A DNA stretch of 64,000 bases. Origin: Marinobacter sp. F4206. Its GTDB lineage: Bacteria; Pseudomonadota; Gammaproteobacteria; Pseudomonadales; Oleiphilaceae. Position 1 is the stretch's first letter. Each line of letters starts with the position of its first letter. Of the stretch, positions 8,955 to 19,361 are shown one piece after another. The position numbers and the translations under genes were made by a program. The notes beneath the pieces were generated by a model that was not told where the DNA came from, did not search any database, and saw only the letters and a list, made by a program, of their open reading frames with translations. Location: the NCBI RefSeq assembly GCF_019392195.1, contig NZ_JAHXKI010000002.1, positions 930,001 to 994,000 of the forward strand, written 5' to 3'.

Positions 8955-10091
8955 ATGCTGCAGTCGCTATCGGCCGTGGCGCTCGCTCTGTTACTGGGCG
9001 CAGCGCCGGCATACGCTCAGGACGAAGTCACACCGGCCCAGATCGAAGACCTCAAGGAACGAATAGAGGACATCGACGACTGGCTGGCCGATGCCGAGGA
9101 CGATCGTTCTTCCCTGGAGCGCCAACTGGCCTCGACTGAGCGCAAAATCAGCACCTTAACCCGGGAGCGTCGGTCACTGCGCCAGCAGGCCGCCGAGCAG
9201 CAACAACGCCTGCGCGTCCTCAAGGATGAAGAACAGAGCCTGACCCGCACCCTTGATCGCCAGCGCGAGAGCCTGAAGCGTCAGATTCGGGCCGCCTGGA
9301 TGGAAGGCGACGCCCCGGCGGTCAAGGTCCTGCTGAACGAAATCGATCCGGACCGGATCGCCCGGACCATGACCTACTACGAATACCTGAGCCGGGATAC
9401 CGTCGACCGTCTGGAAGCCTTTCGCAAGAGCTTGCAGGAGCTCAAGGAAACCCGGGCCAACGTCCAGGCGACCCGGGTACAACTGGCCAGAACCGAAGCG
9501 GACGTCGCCCAGCGACAGGAACAGCTCGCCCAATCACGCAAGGAGCGTGAGGAAACCCTGGCAGCCCTGAACGCCGACATTCGGAATCGCCAGAGCGAGC
9601 GTGAGGAACTGGCGTCGGATCGAAAGCGCCTGGAGCAGCTCCTCAAGGAAGTTCAGCAGGCAATTGCCAGCATCCCCTCCCCCAACGAGTCACAGCCCTT
9701 CGGCTCTCTAAAGAAAAAACTACCCTGGCCCGTGCGAGGCAAAGTGCACAGTGGCTTTGGTGACCGCTACGCCGACGGCAAGCTTCGCCGCAACGGCCTG
9801 TTGATCGGCACCGGCGAGGACGCCGAAATCAAGGCCATCCATTATGGGCGCGTTGTATTCGCCAATCGGCTCAGGGGTTTTGGCCTGATCACCATCATTG
9901 ATCACGGTGATGGCTACATGACACTCTACGGCCACAGTAGCAGCCTATTTACCAGCCCAGGCGACTGGGTGGCGGCAGGCGAACCGATTGCGCTGGCCGG
10001 GCGTACCGGCGGCACCGAAAGCCCGGCGCTTTACTTTGAAGTGCGCCACAACGGCAAGCCTGACAACCCCAAACGGTGGCTGGCCAACTGA
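8955..10091 (+). CDS. envC: Murein hydrolase activator EnvC
   Basis: A 378-residue periplasmic protein that activates amidases at the division septum through the FtsEX pathway. After a signal peptide (cleavage near AYAQ) comes a long coiled coil (about residues 25-245), then a linker and a LytM/M23 domain. That domain is degenerate: the first metal ligands are replaced (RNGLLIGT instead of HxGxD) and the last motif reads YFEVRH, so it should be an activator, not an endopeptidase, exactly as in known EnvC. ATG 8955 follows AGGGCAG; an in-frame TTG overlapping the gpmI stop is the alternative start. Confidence 0.92.
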   Translation: MLQSLSAVALALLLGAAPAYAQDEVTPAQIEDLKERIEDIDDWLADAEDDRSSLERQLASTERKISTLTRERRSLRQQAAEQQQRLRVLKDEEQSLTRTLDRQRESLKRQIRAAWMEGDAPAVKVLLNEIDPDRIARTMTYYEYLSRDTVDRLEAFRKSLQELKETRANVQATRVQLARTEADVAQRQEQLAQSRKEREETLAALNADIRNRQSEREELASDRKRLEQLLKEVQQAIASIPSPNESQPFGSLKKKLPWPVRGKVHSGFGDRYADGKLRRNGLLIGTGEDAEIKAIHYGRVVFANRLRGFGLITIIDHGDGYMTLYGHSSSLFTSPGDWVAAGEPIALAGRTGGTESPALYFEVRHNGKPDNPKRWLAN

Positions 10092-10188
10092 AGCGCAGCA
10101 TGAGGGCTGACAAACGCCCCAGCTAACGCCATACTGTCGGAAATCAGGGAATCCAGTCCAACTATCGGAATAAAAACGGGATAAGTGA

Positions 10189-11607
10189 ATGAAACGGGTC
10201 AGAAGTCCACTCAACGCCTTTCCTTTGCGCGCCATTGCTCTCGCGACCTGTTTCAGCACAGCATCCGGACTGGCCCTCGCCCAGGATGAAGCCCAGGGCC
10301 AGCAACTGCTGGAAGGTATCCAGGATGGCGAACGGGTCGAAATCACCCTCCCGGATCCGGAAAAACAGCTTCCCCTGGACGACCTGCGCAAGTTCACCGA
10401 AGTGTTCAGCCGCATCAAAGACGCGTACGTGGAAGAGGTGGACGATCGCCAGTTACTGGAAAGCGCCATCAAGGGCATGCTCTCCGATCTGGATCCCCAT
10501 TCTACCTACCTCGCGCCCAAAGATTACGAAGAACTGGAGGAGAGCACCTCCGGTGAGTTTGGCGGCCTCGGCATCGAAGTCGGCATGGAAAACGGTTTTG
10601 TGAAGGTAATAGCCCCGATCGACGACACGCCGGCTCAAAAAGCCGGCGTTCAGGCGGGCGACCTGATCATCAAGCTCGATGAAAAGCCGGTCAAGGGCAT
10701 GGGCCTGGAAGAAGCGGTCCAGCTCATGCGCGGCAAGCCCGGCACCATCCTCACTCTGACCATCATGCGAGAAGGCGAAAGCGCGCCCATCGAGATCAAG
10801 GTTGAGCGCGATGTCATCAAGGTCACCAGCATAAAATCCCGGATGCTCGAGAATGGCTACGGCTACGTCCGCATTACCCAGTTCCAGGCGGACACCGGCG
10901 GCCAGTTCCTTCAGGCTCTTGGCTCGCTTGAGGACGACAACGGCAGCGATCTCGATGGCCTGGTCATCGATCTGCGCAACAACCCCGGTGGCGTGCTTCA
11001 GGCAGCCGTCGAAACCGCTGACGCCCTGCTCGATGAAGGCCTGATTGTCTACACGGAGGGGCGCATCCAGAGCTCACGGCTGCGTTTCAGTGCGAAGGCG
11101 GGCGATGTGATGGCGGACACGCCGATCGTGGTTCTGATCAACGGCGGCTCGGCCTCAGCGTCGGAAATCCTGGCCGGCGCTCTTCAGGATCACGAGCGCG
11201 CCGTCATCATGGGTACCCAGTCCTTTGGCAAGGGCAGTGTCCAGACCGTGATCCCGCTTGACGAGACCCACGCCATCAAAATGACCACCGCCCGTTACTA
11301 CACCCCGGACGGTCGCTCCATCCAGGCCACCGGCATCAAACCGGATATCGAAGTCCGCCCGGCCGAGCTCAAAGAACTGGACAGCCAGCCCTTCTTCACT
11401 GAAGCAGATCTGAGCGGGCACCTTGAAGGCCAGAATGAGGGCGACCAACCGGCGACGGACGGGACTCCTGAAGATGCCTCAATGGCTTCACTGACCGACC
11501 GGGACTACCAGCTGCGCTCTGCCCTGAACCTTCTCCAAGGGATGCACATCCTCAACCGTAAGGGTAATGGCAACGCCACGTCAGAGGGACAGGACGCCGA
11601 GCAGTGA
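10189..11607 (+). CDS. ctpA: Carboxyl-terminal processing protease (S41 family)
   Basis: A 472-residue periplasmic serine protease. It has a signal peptide, a PDZ domain (about residues 115-195, with GGLGIEVG and PAQKAGVQAGDLI), and the S41 catalytic domain. The Ser/Lys dyad lies in NGGSASASEILAGALQ (residues 318 onward) and in QSFGKGSVQTV. CtpA-type proteases trim and degrade envelope proteins, including peptidoglycan hydrolases, often with a lipoprotein adaptor. It sits 97 bp after envC and overlaps yibQ by 4 bp. The C-terminal tail after residue 400 is acidic and variable. Confidence 0.94.
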   Translation: MKRVRSPLNAFPLRAIALATCFSTASGLALAQDEAQGQQLLEGIQDGERVEITLPDPEKQLPLDDLRKFTEVFSRIKDAYVEEVDDRQLLESAIKGMLSDLDPHSTYLAPKDYEELEESTSGEFGGLGIEVGMENGFVKVIAPIDDTPAQKAGVQAGDLIIKLDEKPVKGMGLEEAVQLMRGKPGTILTLTIMREGESAPIEIKVERDVIKVTSIKSRMLENGYGYVRITQFQADTGGQFLQALGSLEDDNGSDLDGLVIDLRNNPGGVLQAAVETADALLDEGLIVYTEGRIQSSRLRFSAKAGDVMADTPIVVLINGGSASASEILAGALQDHERAVIMGTQSFGKGSVQTVIPLDETHAIKMTTARYYTPDGRSIQATGIKPDIEVRPAELKELDSQPFFTEADLSGHLEGQNEGDQPATDGTPEDASMASLTDRDYQLRSALNLLQGMHILNRKGNGNATSEGQDAEQ

Positions 11608-12431
11608 GGTTGTTGAAGTTATCCATCCTGGCGGCAGCATTGACTGCCATGCCCCTTGCCGCGCAAGAACCGGACAAGGAGGGCGCGGGCAGCTCCCTGC
11701 CGCCGACCATTGCCATCATCATTGATGACATGGGCCACAACCTCCACGAAGGCGAGCGCCTGGCCCGGATAGACCAGCCTCTGACCCTCGCGTTTCTGCC
11801 CTACCGGCGCTACACGGTCCCGCTGGCCAAACTGGCCCACCAGCAGCACAAGGAAATCATGCTGCACGCCCCCATGGCCAATACCCGAAACTTTGATCTC
11901 GGGCCCGGCGGGCTGACGTCCGACATGGATGAACGTCGCATCGCAACTACCCTGCGACGGTCACTGCAGTCCATCCCACACGTCCAGGGCGTGAACAATC
12001 ATATGGGCAGCCTACTGACCCAGAAGCTCCAGACCATGGACTGGGTGATGCAGGAACTCAGGCAGTATCCGGTCTACTTCGTCGACAGCCGGACCATCGC
12101 CTCATCCGTCGCCGGCGATGTCGCCCGGGCCTACCAGATTCCGAGCCTGACCCGTGACGTTTTTCTTGACCACGAGCAGACTGAGGCGTTTGTCGACCGG
12201 CAGTTCAAACTGCTGATCAAGCGCGCGCGGGAAAACGGCAGCGCCATCGGCATCGGCCATCCGCACAAGGTGACGGTGGATTACCTGGAGAAACACTTGC
12301 CGGAGCTGGACGCCCAGGGTGTGGCCGTAGCGACCATCAGCGGGCTATGGGCCATCCGCAATGGCAATCGCGAGATGTTCGTGGAAGGGGAAAAGCAGGC
12401 CATACGACCTGCCTACGCCAGAAAGCCCTAA
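11604..12431 (+). CDS. yibQ: Divergent polysaccharide deacetylase family protein YibQ
   Basis: A 275-residue protein with a signal peptide (residues 1-19, ending PLAAQ) and a divergent polysaccharide deacetylase domain (PF04748): [34 protein letters not shown] and AIGIGHPH are visible. Its substrate is unknown, but its constant link to envC and ctpA points to envelope or peptidoglycan metabolism. The GTG start overlaps the ctpA stop (GTGA), suggesting translational coupling. At its 3' end it overlaps the convergent hisF gene by 4 bp. Confidence 0.9.
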   Translation: MRLLKLSILAAALTAMPLAAQEPDKEGAGSSLPPTIAIIIDDMGHNLHEGERLARIDQPLTLAFLPYRRYTVPLAKLAHQQHKEIMLHAPMANTRNFDLGPGGLTSDMDERRIATTLRRSLQSIPHVQGVNNHMGSLLTQKLQTMDWVMQELRQYPVYFVDSRTIASSVAGDVARAYQIPSLTRDVFLDHEQTEAFVDRQFKLLIKRARENGSAIGIGHPHKVTVDYLEKHLPELDAQGVAVATISGLWAIRNGNREMFVEGEKQAIRPAYARKP

Positions 12432-13201
12432 TCGCGGACTTCGATCCCCTGACTCTTCATGAAAGCCTTGGCCTCGGGAATGGTGTGCTGACCGAAGTGA
12501 AAGATGGAGGCTGCCAATACCGCATCGGCGCCACCTTCGGTCACGCCATCGGCCAAGTGCTGGAGCTCACCAACGCCACCTGAGGCTATCACCGGAACAA
12601 TCACCGCATCACTGATGGCACGGGTTAGCCCCAGATCGAAACCGATCTTGGTGCCGTCACGGTCCATACTCGTCAGCAGCAGCTCGCCGGCACCCATCTC
12701 GACCATTTTCCGGGCCCATTCCACGGCATCCAGCCCGGTGGGCTTGCGGCCACCGTGGGTAAAGATTTCCCAGCGCGGCTCTTCACCTTCTGAACTGACC
12801 CGCTTGGCGTCGATGGCTACCACAATGCACTGGCTACCAAAACGCTCGGCGGCTTCGTGCACGAATTCGGGATTGAACACCGCGGCGGTGTTGATGGAGA
12901 CCTTGTCAGCACCGGCGTTCAGCAGCTTGCGGATATCGTCTACCGTTCGGACACCGCCACCGACGGTCAACGGAATGAAAACTTCGGCCGCCATGCGCTC
13001 GACCGTCTCATAGGTGGTGTCACGGCTTTCGTGACTGGCGGTGATGTCCAGGAAGGTAATCTCGTCGGCGCCCTGCTCGTTGTAACGGCGGGCCACTTCG
13101 ACGGGATCGCCGGCGTCCCGGATATCAACGAAGTTGACCCCTTTTACCACTCGGCCTTTATCGACATCGAGACACGGGATAATGCGTTTTGCCAGACCCA
13201 T
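12428..13201 (-). CDS. hisF: Imidazole glycerol phosphate synthase cyclase subunit HisF
   Basis: A 257-residue TIM barrel that, with HisH, converts PRFAR and ammonia into imidazole glycerol phosphate and AICAR. Both catalytic aspartates are in place (D11 in [13 protein letters not shown] and the second in VAIDAKR), as are the phosphate-binding loops (VGGGVRT and ASGGVG). ATG 13201 is chosen because it gives the family N-terminus [12 protein letters not shown]; the longer frame covers the hisA end. It is last in hisB-hisH-hisA-hisF, 10 bp after hisA. Confidence 0.97.
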   Translation of the reverse strand: MGLAKRIIPCLDVDKGRVVKGVNFVDIRDAGDPVEVARRYNEQGADEITFLDITASHESRDTTYETVERMAAEVFIPLTVGGGVRTVDDIRKLLNAGADKVSINTAAVFNPEFVHEAAERFGSQCIVVAIDAKRVSSEGEEPRWEIFTHGGRKPTGLDAVEWARKMVEMGAGELLLTSMDRDGTKIGFDLGLTRAISDAVIVPVIASGGVGELQHLADGVTEGGADAVLAASIFHFGQHTIPEAKAFMKSQGIEVRD

Positions 13202-13211
13202 GATTGCTCCC

Positions 13212-13949
13212 TTACGCCTTGAGGCCGTCGCAGAATGCCTGCGCTTCGGCAACGTCCAACGTACCTTCGTAGATGGCACGACCGGTAATGGCACCAAGAA
13301 TTCCCTTGTCCGCGACGGTTGCCAGCCGCTTCAGGTCATCCATGTTGGTGACCCCGCCGGAGGCAATCACTGGAATACCACCCTCTTCAGCCAACGCAGC
13401 GGTGGCTTCCACGTTTACACCCTGCATCATGCCGTCGCGACTGATGTCGGTGTACACGATTGACTCGACGCCATCATTGGCGAAACGCCTGGCCAGATCG
13501 GTTGCCATCACTTCGGACACTTCCGCCCAGCCATCGGTGGCGACACGACCATCCTTGGCATCCAGACCCACAATGATGTGGCCGGGGAAGCGCTTGCACA
13601 TCTCGGTCACAAACTCAGGTTCCTTGACCGCCTTGGTGCCAATGATCACCCACTGCACTCCGGCCTTGAGGTAGGCCTCGATCGTTTCTGCAGAGCGGAT
13701 ACCACCACCGATCTGGATCGGCAGGTCAGGATACTTGCGGGCAATGGCCTGCACGATTTCACCGTTGACGGGCTCACCGGCGAAGGCGCCATTGAGATCC
13801 ACCAGATGCAGGCGACGGGCGCCGGCCTCTACCCAACGGGTGGCCATATCAACCGGGTCGTCACCGAAGACGGTTGAATCGTCCATCCGGCCCTGGCGCA
13901 GGCGCACACACTTACCGTCTTTGAGATCAATGGCAGGGATAATCAGCAT
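13212..13949 (-). CDS. hisA: Phosphoribosylformimino-AICAR phosphate isomerase HisA
   Basis: A 245-residue TIM barrel that isomerises ProFAR to PRFAR in histidine synthesis. The catalytic Asp8 is in [12 protein letters not shown], the second Asp is in [12 protein letters not shown], and the two phosphate loops read QIGGGIR and ASGGVTN. Lengths and motifs match hisA of Pseudomonas-like bacteria. The gene lies 38 bp after hisH and 10 bp before hisF. The ribosome-binding site is weak (no clear AGGAG). Confidence 0.97.
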   Translation of the reverse strand: MLIIPAIDLKDGKCVRLRQGRMDDSTVFGDDPVDMATRWVEAGARRLHLVDLNGAFAGEPVNGEIVQAIARKYPDLPIQIGGGIRSAETIEAYLKAGVQWVIIGTKAVKEPEFVTEMCKRFPGHIIVGLDAKDGRVATDGWAEVSEVMATDLARRFANDGVESIVYTDISRDGMMQGVNVEATAALAEEGGIPVIASGGVTNMDDLKRLATVADKGILGAITGRAIYEGTLDVAEAQAFCDGLKA

Positions 13950-13987
13950 AAAGCAATGTCCGTGTTAATCGTTCAGACGCTCCGGCG

Positions 13988-14626
13988 TTACTTGCCGGAC
14001 CAGTCAACAAAGTTTTTCAGCAGCTGCAGGCCGGCCCGGGCGCTCTTCTCCGGGTGGAACTGCACCGCAAAGATGTTGTCGCGGGCGACGGCCGCAGCGA
14101 GGTCCACACCGTAGTGGCTACGCCCGGCGATGTCGGCATTACCCTCGGCCTCGGCGTAATAGCTGTGAACAAAGTAGAAGCGGTCGCCATCGGGGATGTT
14201 GTGCCACATCGGATGATCGACGGTCTGATGCACCTCATTCCAGCCCATGTGCGGCACCTTGAGGCGCTCACCGTTCTCGACCAGGTGGTCGCCAAAATAA
14301 CGGACCTGGGAAGGAAAGAGATTAATACAGTCAACGCCGCCGTTCTCTTCACTGCGGGACATCAAGGCCTGCATGCCGACACAGATCCCCAGAAACGGAC
14401 GGTCCCTGGAGACTTCCCGCACCAGTGCGTCCACCTCCAGACGACGGATTTCATGCATGCAGTCGCGGATGGCGCCGACGCCGGGCAGGATGACATGGTC
14501 TGCCTCGCGGATCTGATCAGCGTTATCGGTAACCAGCACCCTGACGTCCGGCGCCACGTGCTCAACCGCCTTACGGGCCGAGTGCAGGTTCCCCATGCCG
14601 TAATCGATAATGGCAACGGTCTTCAT
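13988..14626 (-). CDS. hisH: Imidazole glycerol phosphate synthase glutaminase subunit HisH
   Basis: A 212-residue class I glutamine amidotransferase that feeds ammonia to HisF. The nucleophilic Cys is in [11 protein letters not shown], the His in AVQFHPEKS, and the N-terminus IIDYGMGNL is standard. ATG 14626 is used; the upstream 26 codons overlap the hisB end and lack family similarity. It is 31 bp after hisB in the his operon. Confidence 0.96.
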   Translation of the reverse strand: MKTVAIIDYGMGNLHSARKAVEHVAPDVRVLVTDNADQIREADHVILPGVGAIRDCMHEIRRLEVDALVREVSRDRPFLGICVGMQALMSRSEENGGVDCINLFPSQVRYFGDHLVENGERLKVPHMGWNEVHQTVDHPMWHNIPDGDRFYFVHSYYAEAEGNADIAGRSHYGVDLAAAVARDNIFAVQFHPEKSARAGLQLLKNFVDWSGK

Positions 14627-14657
14627 AATGGAATTCGGTGTCCTGTTCGGTGACGTG

Positions 14658-15251
14658 TTACAGAGAGCCTTTGGTGGACGGCGTAATGCCCGCCATCCGC
14701 TCATCCATTTCGATCGCCATGCGCAGGGCTCGGCCGAAGGCCTTGAAGACGGTCTCGATCTGATGGTGGGTATTCTTGCCCTTCAGATTATCGATGTGCA
14801 GCGTCACCATGGAATGGTTCACGAAGCCATGGAAGAACTCTTCGAACAGATCGACATCAAAACCGCCGACAGCCCCGCGGGTATAGGGCACGTCCATCAT
14901 CAGGCCAGGACGACCAGACAGGTCAATCACCACGCGCGACAGCGCCTCATCCAGAGGCACGTAGGCGTGGCCATAGCGACGGATGCCTTTCTTGTCGCCC
15001 ACGGCCTGCTTGAACGCCTGCCCCAGGGTAATACCGATATCTTCCACGGTGTGGTGATCATCGATATGCAGGTCACCTTGGGAAACGATGTTCAGATCCA
15101 CCAGCCCGTGGCGGGCAATCTGGTCCATCATGTGTTCGAGGAAGGGAACGCCAGTATCAAAACTGGATTTACCGGTGCCGTCGAGGTCAATCTCAACGGT
15201 AATCTGGGTTTCGAGGGTATTTCGTTCTACCCGAGCCTTACGTTCGGCCAT
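14658..15251 (-). CDS. hisB: Imidazoleglycerol-phosphate dehydratase HisB
   Basis: A 197-residue monofunctional dehydratase forming imidazole acetol phosphate. The two His-rich metal motifs are present ([10 protein letters not shown] and the C-terminal NTHHQIE), plus [12 protein letters not shown]. It lacks the phosphatase half found in E. coli HisB, as in Pseudomonas. It is the first gene of the his operon, with a CGGAG ribosome-binding site and a candidate promoter 50 bp upstream. Confidence 0.97.
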   Translation of the reverse strand: MAERKARVERNTLETQITVEIDLDGTGKSSFDTGVPFLEHMMDQIARHGLVDLNIVSQGDLHIDDHHTVEDIGITLGQAFKQAVGDKKGIRRYGHAYVPLDEALSRVVIDLSGRPGLMMDVPYTRGAVGGFDVDLFEEFFHGFVNHSMVTLHIDNLKGKNTHHQIETVFKAFGRALRMAIEMDERMAGITPSTKGSL

Positions 15252-15303
15252 GGGGACTCCGTAGCAATTGGGCGGCAGACGACCGCAAACTTTCGATTCG
15301 CGG

Positions 15304-15309
15304 ATTATA
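15304..15309 (-). promoter_or_regulatory. -10 box of a likely his operon promoter
   Basis: A perfect TATAAT on the minus strand lies about 53 bp before the hisB ATG. No good -35 hexamer is found at 16-18 bp, so the promoter would need an activator or other contacts. Confidence 0.38.
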
Positions 15310-15368
15310 CCTTTTATGCCCGCCGGAGTCCCACAACCGGTTTAATTGCCCTGATAGCCCGAAACGGT

Positions 15369-15830
15369 TCAGACGGCCTTTTTCAGGTTGCTCATGTAGG
15401 TGTCCACGAGGCTGTTGAACTCGTGCTTGATGACCGGGCTGATTGCCAGCTTCAGCAGACTCGGCAGCGGCACCGTAAGCTCGGCGCTGGTCTGGAATTT
15501 CACCGCCGTGACCTTGTCATCCTTGGCCGTAATGGTCCAGGAACCACGCACGACGCCGTTACCCTCGCCCTTGACCGGCTCCCAGGTGATACGCCCGGCT
15601 TCCTTGTCCGCGTGGTATTTGCAGGCGTAGATGGACTGGATCGCGTGCTTGTCGACCCCCACCTTTTCCATTTCCCAGCGGTAGGCGTTATCTCCCAGAT
15701 CGGTCAGCTTGTGCACCTTCGGGAAATAGCTGGCAGAACGTGGCACATCCGCCAACAAATCAAAGACTTCATCGTAGCCACCGGAAATTTCGAGATCCCG
15801 GTTGAGCTCAATCGATACGGTAATAGCCAC
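15369..15830 (-). CDS. SRPBCC family (polyketide cyclase/CoxG-like) protein
   Basis: A 153-residue protein with the START/SRPBCC helix-grip fold: an N-terminal strand, DEVFDLLADVPRSASYFPKVH, several antiparallel strands and a C-terminal helix (SLVDTYMSNLKKAV). Such proteins bind hydrophobic ligands; no specific function can be assigned. The open frame begins at 15902, but a GTG start at 15830 is preferred because an AAGGAG ribosome-binding site lies 6 nt upstream of it and the family domain begins right there. The gene is monocistronic in appearance, between his and the divergent asmA-like gene. Confidence 0.7.
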   Translation of the reverse strand: MAITVSIELNRDLEISGGYDEVFDLLADVPRSASYFPKVHKLTDLGDNAYRWEMEKVGVDKHAIQSIYACKYHADKEAGRITWEPVKGEGNGVVRGSWTITAKDDKVTAVKFQTSAELTVPLPSLLKLAISPVIKHEFNSLVDTYMSNLKKAV

Positions 15831-16020
15831 AGCCAACTCCTTCTTATGTTTATTTGCATCAATGTAGTCGGAAAATTGAGGATGTGTATTTTGGCCCAAC
15901 ACTACAGCATTGTCATACTCCCCCGCTGTTAATTTGTTAACCCTGCGTTATCCTTTGGCTAATTAGCCCCAGGATTCGCTCCGAATCCCAACAAGCTCTC
16001 CGGAAAAGGATGCCTCATTC

Positions 16021-18225
16021 ATGAAAGCTGTTCGTTATCTGCTGATCGCGGTTATTGCACTGATACTGCTGGCCGTGGTGGCAGTCGCCGTTGCGATGGC
16101 GGTCATCAATCCCAACGATTACAAACCACAGATTGAGCAGGCAGTCGAGAAACAGACCAATCTTGACCTGGTCCTCGAAGGCGACATCGGATGGTCGTTC
16201 ATCCCCCTTGGCCTTGAACTGAACAATGTGCAAGCCAACCTCGAAGGCAACCGTTTTGTGGCGCTGGAGCAGATGGTGGCCCAACTCGATTTCTGGTCTC
16301 TGATCAGCATGTCGCCCCAGGTGGATACCTTTGTCCTGAGCGGACTGGAAGCAAACCTTGAGGTGAACGAAAAAGGCGAAGGCAACTGGACGAGGATCAT
16401 GCCGGAGCCTGCCGAAGGCGACGCGGGCGGCGAACAGGAGACCGCACAAGCCGAACAGGAACAGCAGGCGGAGCCGGCCGGGGAGGAAACCGGTGGAGAG
16501 CCGTTGAATTTCAACGTCGACAACGTCGAGATATCCAACGCGCAGGTGCACTACACCGACAAGAGTACCGGCCAGGCCGTCACGCTTGAAAACTTCAACG
16601 TGAACGCGAGCCAGATCACCCTGGGCTCGGAGTTCCCCCTGGATATCAGTTTCCGGGTCGAGACGGCCAAACCACAGTTTGAGGTAGACGGCAGCATCAG
16701 CGCCCGCCTCGCCGCCAACGAAGCGCTCAATGACTTTGCGGTATCCGGCCTGAAAGCCGTTTTCGACATGAACGGCGAACCCTTCGGCGGAAAATCCGTA
16801 ACTGCGGAGCTGACCGGTTCCGCCAACGCCAATCTGGAGAACGAGACCGCGACCCTGAGCGAATTCACGGCCAGTGTCGCCAACCTCTCGATGACCACGG
16901 ATCTGGACGTCAAAGGCTTTGGTGACAAGCCGTCCCTCAGCGGTTCGATTAATGTGCAGGAGTTTTCCCTGAAGGATCTGCTCAACGAGCTCGGGCAGCC
17001 TGCCGTGCCCACCAGCGATCCGGACGTGCTTGATGCCCTTGCATTTTCCACCAGCATTGGCGGCGAACCCGGCAAGATTGGATTGTCGGACCTGACGCTC
17101 AAGCTCGACGACACCACGTTCACCGGGGCTGGCAGCTACAACCTCGCCAACAGTGGGCTGGTCTTCAACCTCCAGGGCGACAAGCTGAATGCCGACCGCT
17201 ACCTGCCGCCGAAATCCGAAGACGACACCAAAGCGGGCGAAAGCGCCAGTGGTTCGCAGGAGCAAACAGCCTCCACCAAGACGGCACAGAGTACTCCGGA
17301 AAGCGACCTGCTGCCGCTTGAAACCCTGCGCACCCTGCTGCTCGATATCGACTTCGGCCTGGCAGAACTGGTTGTCAGCAACCTGACCATCAACGAGGTC
17401 AAGGCCAGCACGACAGCCAAGGACGGCCTGATCAGGGTCGACGAGTTCAGCGGGAAACTCTATGACGGCAGATTCGGTGCCAATGTAACCCTGGACGCTC
17501 GCAGCGATAATCCGAAATGGAAGATCGGCTCTGATGTGACCAACGTGCAGACCTTGCCCCTGCTCACGGACCTCGCCGAGGTGGACATGCTCTCGGGCGG
17601 CGCCAACCTGAAGGTCAATGTGACGACCTCAGGCAACCGCGTTTCGGTATTGCGCGAGAAGGCAGACGGGCAAATCAGCTTCAACCTGGCCGAGGGGCAG
17701 TTCCGCAAGATGAACCTGACCCGCATGGCCTGCCAGGGCATCGCCATTGCCAACCAGGAAAGCCTGAGCACCAGCGACTGGGGCGCCACCACGCCCTTTA
17801 ACGACATGCGCGGCACCCTGGACATCAAGGGTAACACCGTGACGAACACCGACCTTGTCGCCGCGCTTGCCGGCATGAAGCTCGAGGGCGTCGGCACCAT
17901 CGACCTGAAGCAGACCACGCTTGACTACGAAGCCGGCCTGCGGATTGTCGGCGAAATCCACCGGGATGAAGCATGCCGGGTAACCGAATACGTTGAGAAC
18001 GTGGTGATTCCGGTTGAATGCCGCGGCAACTTCTCGGAAGACCCGGCCGGCCTGTGCTCCTTCGACGGCTCCCGCTTCCGCGACACCCTGAAAACCATCG
18101 CCTCCAATGCCGCAAAAGCCAAGGCTGAGGAAGAGGTAGATCGGGCCAGGGAAAAAGCAGAGAAGAAGATCAATGAAAAGCTTGAGGAAGAGCTTGGCGA
18201 CAAACTCAAGGGTCTGTTCAAGTAA
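16021..18225 (+). CDS. AsmA family inner-membrane-anchored protein
   Basis: A 734-residue protein with one N-terminal transmembrane helix (about residues 5-28) and a large periplasmic part rich in repeating beta strands. The AsmA N-terminal signature (INPNDYKPQIEQAVEKQTNLDLVLEGDIGW) and the C-terminal AsmA domain (LRTLLLDIDFGLAEL, later GQFRKMNLTRMACQGI) are visible. AsmA-like proteins are thought to bridge the periplasm and carry phospholipids to the outer membrane. A charged linker (about 122-160) and a Lys/Glu-rich C-terminal tail are unusual. It overlaps mutY by one base (TAATG). Confidence 0.87.
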   Translation: MKAVRYLLIAVIALILLAVVAVAVAMAVINPNDYKPQIEQAVEKQTNLDLVLEGDIGWSFIPLGLELNNVQANLEGNRFVALEQMVAQLDFWSLISMSPQVDTFVLSGLEANLEVNEKGEGNWTRIMPEPAEGDAGGEQETAQAEQEQQAEPAGEETGGEPLNFNVDNVEISNAQVHYTDKSTGQAVTLENFNVNASQITLGSEFPLDISFRVETAKPQFEVDGSISARLAANEALNDFAVSGLKAVFDMNGEPFGGKSVTAELTGSANANLENETATLSEFTASVANLSMTTDLDVKGFGDKPSLSGSINVQEFSLKDLLNELGQPAVPTSDPDVLDALAFSTSIGGEPGKIGLSDLTLKLDDTTFTGAGSYNLANSGLVFNLQGDKLNADRYLPPKSEDDTKAGESASGSQEQTASTKTAQSTPESDLLPLETLRTLLLDIDFGLAELVVSNLTINEVKASTTAKDGLIRVDEFSGKLYDGRFGANVTLDARSDNPKWKIGSDVTNVQTLPLLTDLAEVDMLSGGANLKVNVTTSGNRVSVLREKADGQISFNLAEGQFRKMNLTRMACQGIAIANQESLSTSDWGATTPFNDMRGTLDIKGNTVTNTDLVAALAGMKLEGVGTIDLKQTTLDYEAGLRIVGEIHRDEACRVTEYVENVVIPVECRGNFSEDPAGLCSFDGSRFRDTLKTIASNAAKAKAEEEVDRAREKAEKKINEKLEEELGDKLKGLFK

Positions 18226-19289
18226 TGCCGGACCGCTTCGCCGATAAACTCCTCGACTGGTACGACCAACACGGCAGGCATGACCTGCCGTGGCACACAG
18301 ACCAGAACGCTTATCGAGTCTGGGTCTCCGAGATCATGCTTCAGCAGACCCAGGTGGCCACCGTCATCCCCTACTTCAGTGCTTTCATGGAGCGGTTCCC
18401 GGACGTGAGGGCCCTCGCCGAAGCGCCGGTGGACGACGTACTGGGCCACTGGTCCGGCCTTGGCTATTACGCCCGTGCCCGAAACCTCCAGAAAGCCGCC
18501 AAAACCGTGGTCGAGGAATTCGGGGGCGAGTTCCCGGATAGCCAGGATGAACTGGAAACGCTGACCGGCATTGGGCGCTCCACCGCTGCCGCTATCGTGG
18601 CTCAGGCCTTCGGCAAACGCGCCGCGATTCTGGACGGCAACGTCAAACGCGTGCTGGCGCGCTATCACGCCGTTCCTGGCTGGCCCGGACAGACCGCTGT
18701 GCTGAAACAGCTTTGGCAACATGCCGAAGCACACACACCCGACGCCCGGGTAAGAGACTATACCCAGGCGATCATGGATCTCGGGGCTATGGTATGCACC
18801 CGCAGCCGCCCAAAATGCGACACCTGCCCGCTCCAGCGGGGCTGTACCGCGTACGCCAGGGGCGAGACAACGCTGTACCCCGGCTCCAAGCCCAAGAAGG
18901 CCAAACCCGAAAAGACCACCTGGATGCTCATCCTCGAGGACGCCGCAGGTCGCATCCTGATGGAACGCCGACCACCCAACGGAATCTGGGGAGGCTTGTG
19001 GAGCCTGCCTGAACTGGACCCAGCCATTGGGGCGGATGAACTGCAAGAGGCCTGTGAGCAACAGCTGGGTGTGAGATGCGGCGACCCCGACCTGATCAGC
19101 GGCTTTCGCCACACCTTCAGCCACTACCATTTGCACATCCAGCCCGCGAGGCTGACGGTGTCCGTGGATAACAACGTGGCCGATGATGACCGACTTCGCT
19201 GGCTGCATCGGGATGAAGCCCTGACGCTTGGCCTGCCCGCACCCATTCGCACGCTGCTGACAGAACCGGAGCAGGCCACCCTGCTCTGA
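18225..19289 (+). CDS. mutY: A/G-specific adenine DNA glycosylase MutY
   Basis: A 354-residue glycosylase that removes adenine mispaired with 8-oxoguanine. The helix-hairpin-helix and catalytic Asp (LTGIGRSTAAAI, then DGNVKRVLAR), the iron-sulfur cluster spacing Cys-X6-Cys-X2-Cys-X5-Cys (CTRSRPKCDTCPLQRGC) and the C-terminal NUDIX-like 8-oxoG recognition domain (from about residue 225) are all present. The ATG overlaps the asmA stop, so translation may be coupled. yggX follows 72 bp downstream, a conserved pair. Confidence 0.96.
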   Translation: MPDRFADKLLDWYDQHGRHDLPWHTDQNAYRVWVSEIMLQQTQVATVIPYFSAFMERFPDVRALAEAPVDDVLGHWSGLGYYARARNLQKAAKTVVEEFGGEFPDSQDELETLTGIGRSTAAAIVAQAFGKRAAILDGNVKRVLARYHAVPGWPGQTAVLKQLWQHAEAHTPDARVRDYTQAIMDLGAMVCTRSRPKCDTCPLQRGCTAYARGETTLYPGSKPKKAKPEKTTWMLILEDAAGRILMERRPPNGIWGGLWSLPELDPAIGADELQEACEQQLGVRCGDPDLISGFRHTFSHYHLHIQPARLTVSVDNNVADDDRLRWLHRDEALTLGLPAPIRTLLTEPEQATLL

Positions 19290-19361
19290 GACCGACCTGC
19301 GCGACGGCTGCCCACGATCTGTTATCATGCCGCGGATTCAATTCGCCAAACAGGAGCCAAC

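Noticed and set aside
8955-10091. Active M23 endopeptidase
   Set aside because: Metal-binding residues are replaced in the LytM domain, as in EnvC activators.
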